From the NCBI GenBank assembly GCA_021229015.1, contig CM037783.1, positions 3,254,725 to 3,318,724 on the forward strand: a stretch of 64,000 bases of DNA, given 5' to 3'. The notes under the pieces were generated by a model. That model was not told the DNA's origin. It searched no databases and saw only the letters and a program-made list of their open reading frames with translations. Shown piece after piece: positions 34,343 through 46,168 of the stretch. Numbering within the stretch: position 1 is the stretch's first letter; each line of letters opens with the position of its first letter. A program made the translations under genes and the position numbers. Origin of the DNA: Solen grandis. Taxonomy: Eukaryota; Mollusca; Bivalvia; Adapedonta; Solenidae.

Positions 34343-34738
34343 CGAACAGAACATACATTTATTCGACTTATACTGTACAGTACATCGTCATATACATATA
34401 TGGAAAAAAATTTTTTAAAAGACTTAAGTATTTAAAGCTTTATAAAGATACCTACTATATCTAATACTGGCCATTACGGCAAAATAGGAGGATGGAGTAA
34501 AACTTAGATGATGATTATAATAATATTAATAATAATACTAATGTCACGATGAACGTTGTTAATACAATACAGACATTGAAAATAGTAAAAATGCGAAAAA
34601 GTCTGAAAAAGTGTGGTACATGTATTTCAATATTATGTATAAAGCACTGGAGGTATGGCTATTATAAAGTAAAAAAAAAAAATCTTCTTAAAGGTTTTAC
34701 AATGCATATACAGTTTTTATGTAAAAATTTATGTATGG

Positions 34739-35134
34739 TTAAACTGCAACATGGTCTGATAGTATTATAGTTTCTCTCCTTTTGTGAGCTAATTTAATAT
34801 ATTTACAAAGGTTCAATAAAGTTTTCCTACTTGTAGAATTTAGCAAGTCTACGAATTTAATCATGTTTTGTCTCATATAGTAAAAACGATTAATAAAGCG
34901 TTTACGTATGTCACTGAAACATTGACATTGGAGGATGAAATGAAACTCATCTTCTATATGAAGATTGGCAGAACACAGCTGACAGAAACGCTCTTGCCTT
35001 GCTAACATGTCACGATACCAAGCGGAATTATATCGTAAAGAATTTGCTGAAATACGAATTTTCGTTAGTTGCTGACGGAGACAAAATGAGGTTACTTTTG
35101 AAAGATATGATTCATATGTAAGGTCAGTTTTCAA
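34739..35134 (-). pseudogene. LINE ORF2 C-terminal Cys/His region
   Basis: A 131-residue frame contains LTKIRISANSLRYNSAWYRD, ERFCQLCSANLHIEDEFHFI and LQCQCF. C-x2-C-x~9-H-x~4-C spacing (CQLC...H..LQC) is the zinc-knuckle-like block found after the RT domain in many LINE ORF2 proteins and thought to bind template RNA or target DNA. It is separated from the RT frame by about 330 bp without an intact frame, so the protein is interrupted between them. Confidence 0.8.
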
Positions 35135-35463
35135 ATGACAATAAAATACATTAAGTATATTATTACTAGAGACGTCCGAAAACCATTGCTAATTAATTTT
35201 TTTAAAAAGGTATTACAAATGTAATACTGGTTGGATTATTCCAGACTTCTGAAAAACCATTCTGGTTTAATAACGCTCTAACTTTATACGACCAGCTATT
35301 TTTTTTATTGACAATGAATTTTCATATACAGTTTTTAAAATTATATTTTCCCTATTCAGAACTTTAAACCAGTATTTTATTATTTGCACATATTTATTGA
35401 CATAAAGGGGGTATCTACCCAACTCGCCATATATAGCCGCGTTACATGCATTTTGACTAACAC

Positions 35464-36994
35464 CTAAAATTGCTTTACAGAAACGTAAACGTAACCTTCA
35501 ATATCCTTTGATTTCGTAAAACCCCATATGGGGGATGCATAAATCAAAACTGAGCCGACAAACGAATCGAATAATTGTAAAGCAAGTTTGGGACTAACTT
35601 CCAACCGTTTTATGTCAATCAGTAAAACATACATTGCCTTTAGGGCTTTTCCGATTAAATACTTGTTATGCAAAACAAAGGATCCAGTATAATTAAATAC
35701 AACACCGAGGCAGTTACAATCATTTACAGTTTCTAAGGGTATATTGTTGTAATACCAACATACATCTTCTTTCAAACCCCCTCGTTTGCGAAAAACAACG
35801 ATCTTAGTTTTTTCTGTATTCACTTCTAAGCCCCATTTTGAACAATATTCATGTAAACGATTCAAATTATGTTGTAAATCAAGCGGCGATTCTCCCACTA
35901 TAACCATTTCGTCCGCAAATAGTAAAATAATTAAACATAGATCATATATTGTGATGCCAGAATCATCTCTGTCTTGGAGAAATAATTCCAAGTCTTCAAG
36001 AAATAAAGCAAACAATGCCGGTGAATTATTTTGGCTTTGACGTAAGCCTACTGATATATCGAAGAAATCCGAATAATTTTTACCGTTTTTTACCCATGAT
36101 TTTACAAAATTATACATTGAACGGAACATAACCAATAATCTACTGTCCATGCCCATATGAAATAACTTGAACCATAATGCGTTTCTGTAAACGGAATCAA
36201 ACGCCTTCTTTAAATCAATAAATGCGCAGTGTAGACGCATACGTCGATTTAGAACATCTTGAACCAGATTTTGTAAAACATACACCGCGTCAACAGTACT
36301 ACAACCTTTACGAAAACCAAATTGTGCGTCAGATAATAAGTTATTTTGCTCAAACCAGCGTTCTACTCTAGTTGTTAAAATACTTATTAACATTTTACCA
36401 AAATTGCTACTTAATGATATTCCCCTGTAATTGTTGGGTCGTTTTTGTTACCCTTTTTGTGTATTGGGACAATATATCCCAACGACCAGGAGTGTGGAAA
36501 GTAACCAGCTGTAAATATTATATTGAACATTTCCGTGATATGTAATCCTAAAATGTCAAAGGATTCTATAAAATATTCGTTTATCAGATTGTCGTATGGG
36601 CATGCTGCTTTATTTTTGTTCAGACGTTTAATTGCCTGTTCTACCTCTGACAAGGTGATGGGTATATTTTGTTCATGATACGTGGGGTCATTCACATTAA
36701 AGTTACTCGAATTGTTAAAATCCTCTACGTCATTCAATGATGTTGTTTGAATATCATTATATAAATCGGTAAATATTTTCGAAAGTCTTCAACATAGATA
36801 TTATTTGCCTGTTTTTGACTTTTTCTTTTAAAGAATTTCCAGAAATCTTTAGGTCTTCCTTTTATCAATGATTCTAAATCTTTTGCTTGTTTTAGGACAA
36901 TAGTCGTTTCTTTTTTCGGATTATACACTTTAAGCCTTTTTACGCTGACAAAGTAATATTCTGTTTTCATAGCATTCACAGTAATTAAAATCAT
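35464..36994 (-). pseudogene. LINE ORF2 reverse transcriptase, three frames, altered active site
   Basis: Three consecutive frames cover the RT. 36734-36994 has the linker (GRPKDFWKFFKRKS). 36411-36737 has the start (IKRLNKNKAACPYDNLINEY, FPHSWSLGYIVPIHKKGNKN). 35464-36393 has NNLLSDAQFGFRKGCSTVDA, AFIDLKKAFDSVYR, SVGLRQSQNNSPALF, LFADEMVIVGES and WGLEVNTEKTKIVVFRKRG. These are the standard non-LTR RT blocks in order. The first catalytic Asp (AFID, then KAFDSV) is present, but the usual (Y/F)ADD is FADE: the codon at 35908-35910 reads GAA in sense. GLRQG is also GLRQS. Frameshifts near 36400 and 36735 break the protein. Overlapping plus-strand frame 35786-36040 is a shadow. Confidence 0.85.
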
Positions 36995-38154
36995 TTAGGG
37001 CCTGTGTGTATAATTGTTTCGCCTCAATACATTCTCTGTCGAACCATTCTTTATTATTATCAATGTGTCTCTTTGTAGTAGTATTACAACAGTGTTTAAA
37101 TAAAGGATCGGCAACCTCGCACACTGTATTTGAGAACTGCTCAGTCATGACATCTAGAGACTTAATATCACCTGAGTGTGCATGCTCAAGTACGTGATTG
37201 AAATCTGTTAATTTCCCTATTAGCCCGCTCCAAAATAGTTCTCGCTTTGTGTTCTTCCATTTTATATAGTACGAGGCGTTTTGTAAGTTGTTATCAACAG
37301 TGTCATGCATAATTGCGCTACCCGCTATTGTAAAGCAAAGTGGTGCATGATCACTATAAGTGTTAAAATTATCGATATGGAAACCATGAATCAGTGAGAG
37401 ATCTGTTCCTTTTAATAAAAGGAAGTCTATTATGCTACTTGTCGAATGATTATAAAAGGTAAATGCTCCAACATTATAATCTGCACCTAGCCTACCGTTA
37501 GCTATGCGAAGTGACATAGCCTTACACATATCGAGCATTTTGGTGCCCCTGGCGTTACATACTGTATCAAGTGAATATCTAGTCAGAGGGATGTCTGGAA
37601 AGTATTCATCTTCGTCCATATGATTTACTTTAGAATCACAAACTACATAATCGTATTTATTACCTACACATGCGTTCCAGTCCCCAACTAATAAGACAGA
37701 TCCCATGGTCTCGAAATAAGTTACGTCAGAACTTATTAATTCGAATAAATCAACATCTATTAGCGTATTCATTGGTGAATTTTCAGGCCATATATACAAG
37801 CAACATAAATACACATCAGACTGAAATTTAAAGAAGTTTTTTTCTAATTTTACCCAAATCAGAGTATCATAATGATTTGTTTACTTTAGAAATACCTGGC
37901 AAAAGACAGTCTCGGGTGAAAATAACCATACCACCACTATTTCTTTTAGCTCTACGGTGTCTAAATTTACGGTAAAAATTGAAGCAAGTAAAATCACATA
38001 GAACATTTTTATCAAAGTTTTTATCAGTCCATGATTCAGAAAGTATTATAATATAATTTTCAACTATTAGGTCAACAAAATCACTATCCCTAAGTCTACT
38101 CTCAGTAAGTCCATTACAGTTCCACACTAGCACTCTCAGACATTCTCCTCGCAT
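36930..38154 (-). pseudogene. LINE ORF2 apurinic-like endonuclease and linker
   Basis: Frame 37867-38154 begins MRGECLRVLVWNCNGLTESR with IIILSESWTD and NSGGMVIFTRD. After a break of about 50 bp, frame 36930-37814 continues YLCCLYIWPENSP, VLLVGDWNACVG, SIIDFLLLKG and YSDHAPLCF. These match exonuclease/APE-type endonuclease motifs: N in WNCNGL, E in SES W, D and N in GDWNA, D in IIDF, D and H in SDH. All catalytic-type positions I can place are retained, although the reading frame is broken. The enzyme would nick target DNA for target-primed reverse transcription. The tail (WFDRECIEAKQLY) is the EN-RT linker. Confidence 0.85.
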
Positions 38155-38164
38155 CTCTAGTCAG

Positions 38165-38264
38165 ACCTAACAGGCTTCCCGTTCACAAACAAAGTGTCTT
38201 ATGAAATCCAAGCTGTCTTGCCCTCCTGTTTGGCTTGTCGCATCTTCGGGACTAGTTGACGGCG
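38165..38264 (-). pseudogene. LINE ORF1 C-terminal remnant
   Basis: Upstream of ORF2 one frame reads LLRRQLVPKMRQAKQEGKTA then W-S and DTLFVNGKPVRSD before a stop. The pattern of basic helix followed by DTL(F/Y)VNG is typical of the end of L1-type ORF1 proteins (nucleic-acid-binding). The element is truncated at 38264 so the rest of ORF1 is missing. A stop codon interrupts the frame. Confidence 0.5.
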
Positions 38265-38600
38265 TAGAAGCTCAAGAACAGTTTTAAGAACATGCTCAAG
38301 GACTTGTGTAATAAGTTCTTGAACATGTTCTACATTTATTTCTGAACCCACAGGTTCTAAAACGGTAATGTTTATGAACTGTTCTAGAAAATTTTCCAGA
38401 ATATGTTAGATAGGTTTCTTCTAAGACAGTTCCTTAAAGTTTCATATAAGCATAGAAGCTCAAGAACCGTTTTAAGAACATGCTCAAGAACTTGTGTAAT
38501 TAGTTCTTGAACATGTTGTACATTTATTCCTGAACCTACAGGTTCTAAAACGGTAATTTAATGTTCATGAACTGTTCTAGAACATTAATTTTAAAATTTC
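38265..38600. repeat. 189-bp tandem repeat rich in TTCTTGAA/TTCTAGAA words, right part
   Basis: TTTTAAGAACATGCTCAAG occurs at about 38281 and 38469 (period 188-189 bp). Each unit has AGTTCTTGAACATGTT, AGGTTCTAAAACGGTAAT and ATGAACTGTTCTAGAA. The first unit is cut at its left edge by the LINE. Confidence 0.8.
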
Positions 38601-38659
38601 GCAGGGGAGTCGCATATTTAATTTCTAAACTCCGTTCTATTTGCATTCTGACAATAATA

Positions 38660-39060
38660 ACTTTTAAAATTTCCTTAAAATTATAATCAAGTGACCGCGG
38701 GGCAGAGACAGTTTTTACCACAGGGTCATGATTTACAGAAATTTGGTAGATGTCCACTGGGCCATGTTACACACCAAATATCGACACTCCAGACCTTTTA
38801 GTTTCTGACAAGAAGATATTTCATTTTTTTTGTCCTATTTAAGTCTATGTAAAATCAAATGATCTGTGGGACCTGCCATTTTTGACGCCATGGCCAGAAT
38901 TTGAACAAACTTGGTACATGTCCACTAGGTCATGTTACATGTTAAACTGAAGGCCTTTTGGTATCTGACAATAAGAAATTTTAAAAATTTTGGGTACACA
39001 CCAAAGATCTAAACTCAAGGTCTTGTTTTTTCTGACAAGAAGATATTTCCAGGTTTTCTT
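38660..39060 (-). repeat. Pearl-type core repeats, reverse strand, ends missing
   Basis: AATCAAGTGACCGCGGGG, GGTCATGATTTACAGAAATT and TTTCTGACAAGAAGATATTT belong to the same core family as 32290-32520. About 2.5 copies at ~150 bp; no termini recognised. Confidence 0.55.
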
Positions 39061-39089
39061 ATATGGCTGAATGGTAAGCGCATTTACTA

Positions 39090-39425
39090 TGAGATAGCCA
39101 TAGTCCACCATGGTTATAACATACCAAATCTGTAAAAATGGTACTGCCCCTGCAAAAGATGGTCACGACTGAAAAGGCTTACCCATGGTCATACCGCAGT
39201 CTTAAGGGTCACTTACCATAGTTAAACCATGGTTAGAAAAGGTGTAAATGAACTGTCCATAAACTGCTATTATGAATCATCAATGTTCAGCCATATGAAT
39301 CCAGGCTGACCATGGATGACTTTACTGATGACATCTCTTACCATGACTGACAATGGTAAGATTATGGTTATTTAAACCAACCGTTGTCATACCAATACAG
39401 ACCATGGTTAAAATGTTACCGATCA
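39090..39425. repeat. Patch rich in ACCATGGT words
   Basis: ACCATGGTTA or close variants occur near 39108, 39188, 39231, 39312 and 39408, with inverted relatives (TTACCATAGTTAAACC, GACAATGGTAAG). No unit length is constant. It may be an old palindromic MITE cluster. Confidence 0.35.
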
Positions 39426-39746
39426 TGTTTTTTTTATATGATAATACTAAGTAAACTATAATGAACACTGTCAAACAATGAATTCTAGACAATTGAATAA
39501 CTTACAGAGGAATTGCCCTGGAAAAACAACATATATTAACATAAATATTTTTTATCAATTCTTCAAACAGTTTTATTCAACCTAGTAACGGCAAATTGAT
39601 GGAAGTCCAAGTATAGTTTGCTGAGTCTATAAATCAGACTCAACTATTTCACCACATAATTTAATTGAAGCTGTTAATTGTCTGCAATTGAATTATTTCC
39701 CATATAACCATTCAATTCCTTACAAACAATCTGTTAACTTACTCAT

Positions 39747-39879
39747 TATATGATAGAGAGGGAGAGAGAGAGAATCTACTCATTATAAGAGAGGGAGAGA
39801 GAGAGAAGGGGTTGGGGGAGGGAGGGAGAGATAGAGAAGCTTCTCATTTGTATGCGAGCGAGACTATTTACTCATAATA

Positions 39880-39928
<49 letters not shown>

Positions 39929-39940
39929 AAGAAAGAGATT
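39747..39940. repeat. GA-rich minisatellite
   Basis: Three interrupted (GA)n/(GGGA)n blocks separated by ACTCATTATAAGAGAG-type words. Confidence 0.9.
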
Positions 39941-41471
39941 TAATGTATATCAAGACTGTTCATTAAGTAACATTGAAAGAGACACATAATTCCATACATA
40001 TTAACTTCTACAAGAATGACTGATTTCGGAATATATTGATATTTTAACAATTGTCCAAATAATAAATAGTATCTAGTTACAAAATCATCATCTGTCATAA
40101 AGTACCAGTTACTTGAGCAAAGTGCCTTCACACTAAGATTCTAAGCAAAATGCACACAATGTTTTTTGAGGTCCTTTTCTATGGGTTCCCCATTAATTTT
40201 CCCCGATACAGGTCAACAGAGGTCAGCTGTCCTTGTCAAATGGAATTTAAAAAAAATTTTTTTACCATCATTAATTAATTTTCCGGTGAGGTGATGTGCA
40301 CTTAAAAAACATTTATGAACTATTCATGGAATTGATCAGGAACTTTTATGAGAATTAATATATAAATGATTCTTGAACAGTTCTTGAATTAATCAAGAAT
40401 AAAAATAGGAACAAAGACTTCTTCAAAAATCTTCTTAAGATATGAATATTGTAATTTCCAAACTGAATATTTTGAAAATAATTATTGGTTAAAGAACATC
40501 ATGTTCATGTCAGAATAACATGCATGAAAATGATGCACATTATAAGAAAACTTAATGATAAAAAAGCACATTAGTGAACCACAAACCGATAAACTAATGG
40601 ATTATTTCTTATTCAATTGTTATCTTATATTAGACGAAAATACAGAAGTCAATAAAGCACTTTAAATATAATCAGTTGTGTAGTGAATCCAACAAAACTT
40701 GTTCAACTTTGCCAGCATCTTAAAAATGAGTTCCCTATTCAAACAATTTACACATGAACAGGAACTGAGAGTGTTGACTTCCCTTGTTTTCATGAAATCA
40801 GCCATTTTGTGGCCTCATGGTGTAAGTACTTCATCAGATTTGCCTTAACTTTGATGATTTTTGTAATACAATACCAATGTTATCTCTAATCACTAAAGTT
40901 TACTAAATTAAAACATTGAAAATGCAGTACACAACATTTTGGTAAAATTAAATAACTTAAACACTATTAAATTTATAGTTAACTGAATGTTCTTAATTCT
41001 TGTTATTTATTAACTATCATTTTAGTTTCAGAAAACATAAATAAAACAACAGTTTCCTCACTTTGACTCAAGGTGTGTTATTCTGTTATTGTCATGCTCT
41101 GGTACGCAACCCACTGTATGTATGCTTTGAAAATAGATTGGAACTCATTAATTTCATAGGTATAATGGCATCATTTGCATCAAATACTAAGTAGATACAA
41201 AACAATTCTAATCTACCAATTTACTGTAAGTAAGCTAAAAATATTGTATTTTATTCCATTATTTTGTTAACGGGATGTTGAATGTTGGCCATTTTCATCC
41301 ATTTATGATGTCATAGAGAGCACTTCATGATATCATTTCCCTTAATCTTGTGATAATTATCAGAGTTTATTTGTTATGTATTGTTAGTTTTCTCTTTTAA
41401 TCACTTTACACGTTTAGCTTTGTAATTAATTAAACAATTATTTAAATTGAATAAATCTTGAGATTGCTTTT
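39941..41471. other. No gene recognised
   Basis: AT-rich. TTCTTGAA and ATTCATGGAATTG words near 40320-40400 echo neighbouring palindrome-rich patches. No frame of interest. Confidence 0.4.
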
Positions 41472-41537
41472 GAATTTCACTGGTATTGATCTGGAATTCT
41501 ACTGGTTTTGATCGGCAATTCCACTGGTATTGATCTG
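41472..41537. repeat. 22-bp tandem repeat, three copies
   Basis: Units read GAATTTCACTGGTATTGATC, GAATTCTACTGGTTTTGATC and CAATTCCACTGGTATTGATC, each followed by TG or GG. Confidence 0.85.
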
Positions 41538-41562
41538 GAAGTCATTTGGAATTCCACTTTTT

Positions 41563-42115
41563 AGCTCACATGAGCACAACGTGCTCAGGGTGAGCTTTTG
41601 TGATCGCCCTTCGTCCGTCGTCAACAATTTGGCTTGTTAACACTCTAGAGGCCATAATTTTAGGCCAATCTTAATGAAACTTGGTCAGAATGTTTTTATC
41701 TATAAAATCTTGGTTAAGTTCGAAATTGGGTCATGTGGGGTCAAAAAGTAGGTCATGAGGTCAAATCTTAGAAAAACATTGTTAACGCTCTAGAGGCCAC
41801 ATTTTTGGCCCAATATTCATGAAACTTGGTCAGGATGTTTGTTTTTAAAAAATCTTGGACAAGTTCGAATTTGAGTCATGTGGGGTCAAACAGTAGGTCA
41901 TAAGGTCAAATCTTAGAAAAACCTTGTTGACACTCTAGAGGCCACATTTTTGGCCATACCTTCATGAAACTTGGTCCGAATGTCTGTTTCCATAAAATCT
42001 TGGACAAGTTTGGAGTTGGGTCATGTTGGGTCAAAAAGTAGGTCAATATGAAAAATCCAACATATATAGGTCATTTATAATCAGGTGAGCGATTCAGGGC
42101 CATCATAGCCCTCTT
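41563..42115 (+). mobile_element. Pearl/Helentron-like element, complete, three cores
   Basis: Left end AGCTCACATGAGCACA then GTGAGCTTTTGTGATCGCCC; cores marked by CACTCTAGAGGCCA-type words at 41641, 41786 and 41931, a regular 145-bp period; right end TCAGGTGAGCGATTCAGGG, the stem GGGCC-atcat-(A)GCCC and TCTTA. It is the cleanest example in the window of the left GCTCAC-TGAGC / right CAGGTGAGC relationship. Confidence 0.8.
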
Positions 42116-42239
42116 ATTTGTTGTTATTCTTTTTTGACTGGGGGGGCGGGAATACTAAAATAATGTTTTATTTTTAATATAAAAAACCTAGTTAGTTCCT
42201 TCATGTATATCTTTCTTGAAATGTTCATAAAGAAGAAGT

Positions 42240-42530
42240 GAACTGCAAATGAGAAAATATAAAAAAAAGTTCATGAAATATTTTTGAAATATTTTCTGTG
42301 GCAGATTTGCGTGAAGTCTTTATGCAGAATATTTATTTATATTTCATGAAGCATTAATGCACCCAAAAATCTTGATTTTATGCATTTTCATGCATTTGTC
42401 ACTTCATGAATATTTCAGAAATATATATTCATGCACATATGATGCATTTGTCTCATTTTCATTTCATGTTTTCCTCGTGAACTTTTCATGAAGTCTCCCC
42501 TTGCACATTTCATGAGTTATTCATGATGTA
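42240..42530. repeat. Patch rich in TTCATGAA palindromes
   Basis: TTCATGAA and extended forms (ATTTCATGAA, CACTTCATGAATATTTC) occur at least six times in about 290 bp, without constant spacing. Confidence 0.4.
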
Positions 42531-43250
42531 TGATTGTACATTTGACAGGGAAGGGAACCATCCTTAGATGACCTTATGATGCACACATTATAGTTTTAAC
42601 ATAAGAAGATATCAGCTGCCAAGTGTTTAAACTCTGATATTACAAAATGCAGAATCATGATGCAAAGTTACATTTTCCTAGATAATGGTATAAATCTCTC
42701 ACGAGTTTGGGTTACTTATATATAGATATACTGTCATAACAGGGTCATATTGTGTCTGTGTTCATTATTGGGATTCCGTTCAATTTTCTGTTCTTTTACA
42801 CCATCTAAAATGACATTTCAAAATATAAGTATATATATATATCAACTTATTACAAAGGCACACTAAAAAGAGATACTTATCTCTTTTCATCATTCAATGA
42901 AAATAAGTTTCATCATGGTATCTAAATTTATTTGATCCTCCATATATCTATTAAACATATCAGAATAGCACACATAAATGTAATAGCTTTGTGAGGTAAA
43001 CATTACAATACACTGAAATAAATGACATGAAAATTGCGTTTTCTCTTTTTCATTGATGTTTGTTCTCAATAGAGAAAAAAGGGTAAACATATTTCCCTTT
43101 AAGGGACCATGTTAAGCCCCCCTCGTCATAACCATTACTTGATATATAAATTTATAAATAAGAATGAAGAACATTGTATGTGGTTTGGGTGAATTTCAGA
43201 AAAAAAAGAGGTCACCATAATTATGCATCTGTAAGTACATGACTGGTATA

Positions 43251-45816
43251 GGCCCTTCTCAATATTTATGCATACCAGAGATTCTTTTCTCAGAACGAGG
43301 TTTAGATGGGTCAAGTATACACACCAGTACAGCTGATAAAATCACTTGTATAGTTATGGCGACCACTGGTGGAAGCACATCCACAAGTAAACTGTTTAAA
43401 TAAATTTCTCATTATCATTGCAGTGTTCCAGTTTGTAATTCTAATAGAAAATATGATGCAGATAATTAACCTCTCATCACATTCCTATCTGGCTATCCAG
43501 AAACACTGTAAACTGAGTTTATATCACTATGTTTAAGAACAAGGGTATTGGTTGATTGTACAGAAATAAAAGCACAACAATCATCTCCCCTGGTCTTAGG
43601 TTCTTAATTTTATATTTAAATAACAAAAGTGTATGTACACTGAAACAATCATTAGGCATTATATCACATGCTTGAAGTTACATATATAACGTTTATCGTT
43701 TTATACTGAGTGTATGTCAGATGTATTACAAAATTATCCGGTTCACACACTGAAAAAAGACTTATAGTCAAATAAACAATATATAGAAAACTATGTCCAA
43801 CTTGCATTTTATAAAATTACAAAAACTCTATTGAAAGAAAGCATTTCTAATGAGAATAACAGCAACAGCGTTAAGACTTGATGCAGTAGAATTTAGTGTT
43901 TCTTCATCTTGAAATCTTCAAAGATAGTTCCATGACCCTTGAGAATTCAAAAAGTCCAAATGGCTGATTTCTTGATGGGTGATATAAACCTTATGGTTAT
44001 GGTTATATGCAATGTAGGGACACCAGAACTGCCAACAATTCCACAAGGATACATATGCCAAGAATTTCCTTCTAAAGAAGCATAAGCGTTGCATTCAAAA
44101 ACTAATCCCCGTTAATTGACATCATTTTTTTCATGTCTTTAATTCTTTAGTTGCAGGTAGAGATAATCACAATCTTTTCCGCATTTAGCTATCTTACCCA
44201 TGTTAGATGCTGTATGTCTGTGCTTGCTGACTTTGTGCCGGAGCTGACCAGTTTTTTTTTTGTTGTTGTTTCATTATTATTTCTTCAAATTTCTTTCTCA
44301 GATATATTAAGATAATATTATCTGACTGAGTCCGAAATTAACTGACTTATATTTGTGAATCATGTACAGTCAAACATGTCTTAAATAGTCAGTCAAGGGA
44401 ATAAGAGAAAGTCGCCACTTAACAGAGGTGACCTTTAAATTAAGTACAAATATAAGATAAAATGCTACAGTTTGGTAATACATTTAAATTGACCGCTTAT
44501 ATGAAATTGGCCGCTTAGTACAGGGGGTTGCTAATACAGGTTGAACTGTAATTTCTTATGGGCAGGCCAGGAAAACACACACCTTCTGCTTAAAATACTA
44601 TTTTTATGCAACGTTTTTTTGGAAATTTAAAATGGAGTCATTTAAAGCAGGTCCAGTCTTGGTGGGAGCTAGTTAGTACGGTAGTACCATTTGTGACTAT
44701 ATTTTATACTGGATCTGGTCTCTCACTGAACAGGTTACTAGTATATAACCTGGAATGAATGGATCTGGATTCTATGGCTGGGTTACGGCTCGAATAACCA
44801 CAAACTTCAAGGTCCTGAGGTTCCTTGCCTCTTAAATATGCAATGTCTAGTGTAAAGATGTGTTAATATTCTCTGGACCTATTATTTTTAATCCAGCAAT
44901 CTGTTATTGTAAGCCCGTAATATGCTTGCAACATACACATTTACCTAATTTGACAGGCACATTTTGCAACTAGTATTATATGAAATGAAATAATGCATTT
45001 ATTTTACATTTATACAAATTACTAAAAACTTCAAGCTGCCTGAAGAGAAAAAAAACTTTCATACAACTGAACTAAATATGTATGCTATGCACTGAAAATA
45101 TATCTTATAAAAGTTTATTTCACCCATAATTTATTGTTATTTTTCTATTCGAGTCTCGAGAAAATAAGGAAAATGTATGTCATAATCTTTAAATTAAATA
45201 CTATATTACAAAGAAATGTGTGCTTTAATTCCATTCATGATTAAAATGGCTTAAACATTTAACTATGTGAAATTTTATTCTTTCTTTGAGATTTGTGGCA
45301 TTTGCTGCATACATCAGTATTATCATGAAATGAAAACAGACATTTGGGATACTGTTAGCTAGGTGCCCAAAAGAAGCTGGTAATTTATATGTTATTGTCT
45401 AAAAGGTTATCTTATCTACAATGGAATGTAAGCTTAATGGCTTTATTGTAGGTGTTGAGAATTAGTTTAACCACGTGTTTACATCTAGTCAGCAGGTTGT
45501 GTGTTTGAAATATACATGGCTGGGCTTATTAGGTATTCTGTGATTTATATAGTGGATTAATGGAAACTGTCTTAATGCAGATAGTCTTCACTGTAAAACT
45601 TGGATTTTTTGTTCAAGGACTACTTCTAGTGTAATGTAAGTTATTTAATAATTTTCTAGGCCTCAGCAAAGCTTAAACCTGTGTAAATATGTACACCACT
45701 GACGTCTCTATCAGTGTAAGCTGCTGAGTTTGTTTACAACTGAGTCTGAACTGACCCATCTAAACCTCGTTCTGGTTACCTTACTGAATATGCATGAGAT
45801 AATATTAAGAAGGGTC
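43251..45816. mobile_element. TA-flanked TIR transposon, copy 2 (inverted), 2,566 bp
   Basis: GGCCCTTCTCAATATTTATG starts the left end and the complement of GACCCTTCTTAATATTA ends the right, with TA at 43249-43250 and 45817-45818. 43251-43835 and about 45130-45816 are the reverse complement of copy 1 (30734-32040). The 1.26-kb length difference is an extra block at about 43836-45130 that copy 1 lacks; it holds the MITE at 44367. No transposase frame is recognised. Confidence 0.7.
44367..44548. mobile_element. 182-bp MITE with CAGT...ACTG ends
   Basis: CAGTCAAACATGTCTTAA at the left and the complement of CAGTTCAACCTGTATTAG at the right are terminal inverted repeats, flanked by TA on both sides. 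GGTGACC and CGCTTA-type words (CGCCACTTAACAGAGGTGAC, GACCGCTTATATG, GGCCGCTTAGTACAGG) recur inside. This is a mariner-like MITE pattern seen in many invertebrate genomes. Confidence 0.75.
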
Positions 45817-46120
45817 TATTCTAAATCTTAGTAAATTTATAAACGAAGCTTTGTCACAAAGATATTCTTTATAATATGTAAATGTCATTTACGTATATAT
45901 GCAATTATCATGTTTCCAATATATATGCTTTTTATTATTTCAACCGATTTTCTACTTAATCTTTATTTATGTTGAATACATGTATATGTATATTGCATAA
46001 CTTATATTCCGTTTATTATTGAAGTGCTACAACTGAAATTAATCACTTTATATCTCTGTAATAGATACGTATTTGATTTGTCCATCCTCCACAACTGACA
46101 GTCTGTGTAATTACATATGT

Positions 46121-46121
<1 letters not shown>

Positions 46122-46162
<41 letters not shown>
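46122..46162. repeat. (CA)n microsatellite
   Basis: Uninterrupted AC run of about 41 bp. Confidence 0.95.

Positions 46163-46168
<6 letters not shown>

Larger units (their letters stand above)
34343..38264 (-). mobile_element. LINE (non-LTR) retrotransposon, 5'-truncated, 3.9 kb
   Basis: Minus-strand order is ORF1 tail (38165-38264), apurinic-type endonuclease (36930-38154), reverse transcriptase (35464-36994) and a C-terminal Cys/His region (34739-35134), followed by a ~400-bp 3' UTR ending with an AATAAA (CGAATAAATGTATG in sense) close to the left edge and no long A tail. TAGAAGCTCAAGAAC flanks both sides exactly (34328-34342 and 38265-38279), a 15-bp target duplication. The C-terminal region with RFCQLC...EDEFHF resembles that of L1/Tx1-like and related invertebrate LINEs; clade is tentative. 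Several frameshifts make it inactive. Confidence 0.85.

Noticed and set aside
35786..36040. Plus-strand 84-residue ORF
   Set aside because: Antisense shadow of the LINE reverse transcriptase.
30734..45816. A giant inverted duplication or palindrome of 15 kb
   Set aside because: The homology stops exactly at TIR ends with TA on each side in both places, so these are two copies of one transposon, not a segmental inversion.
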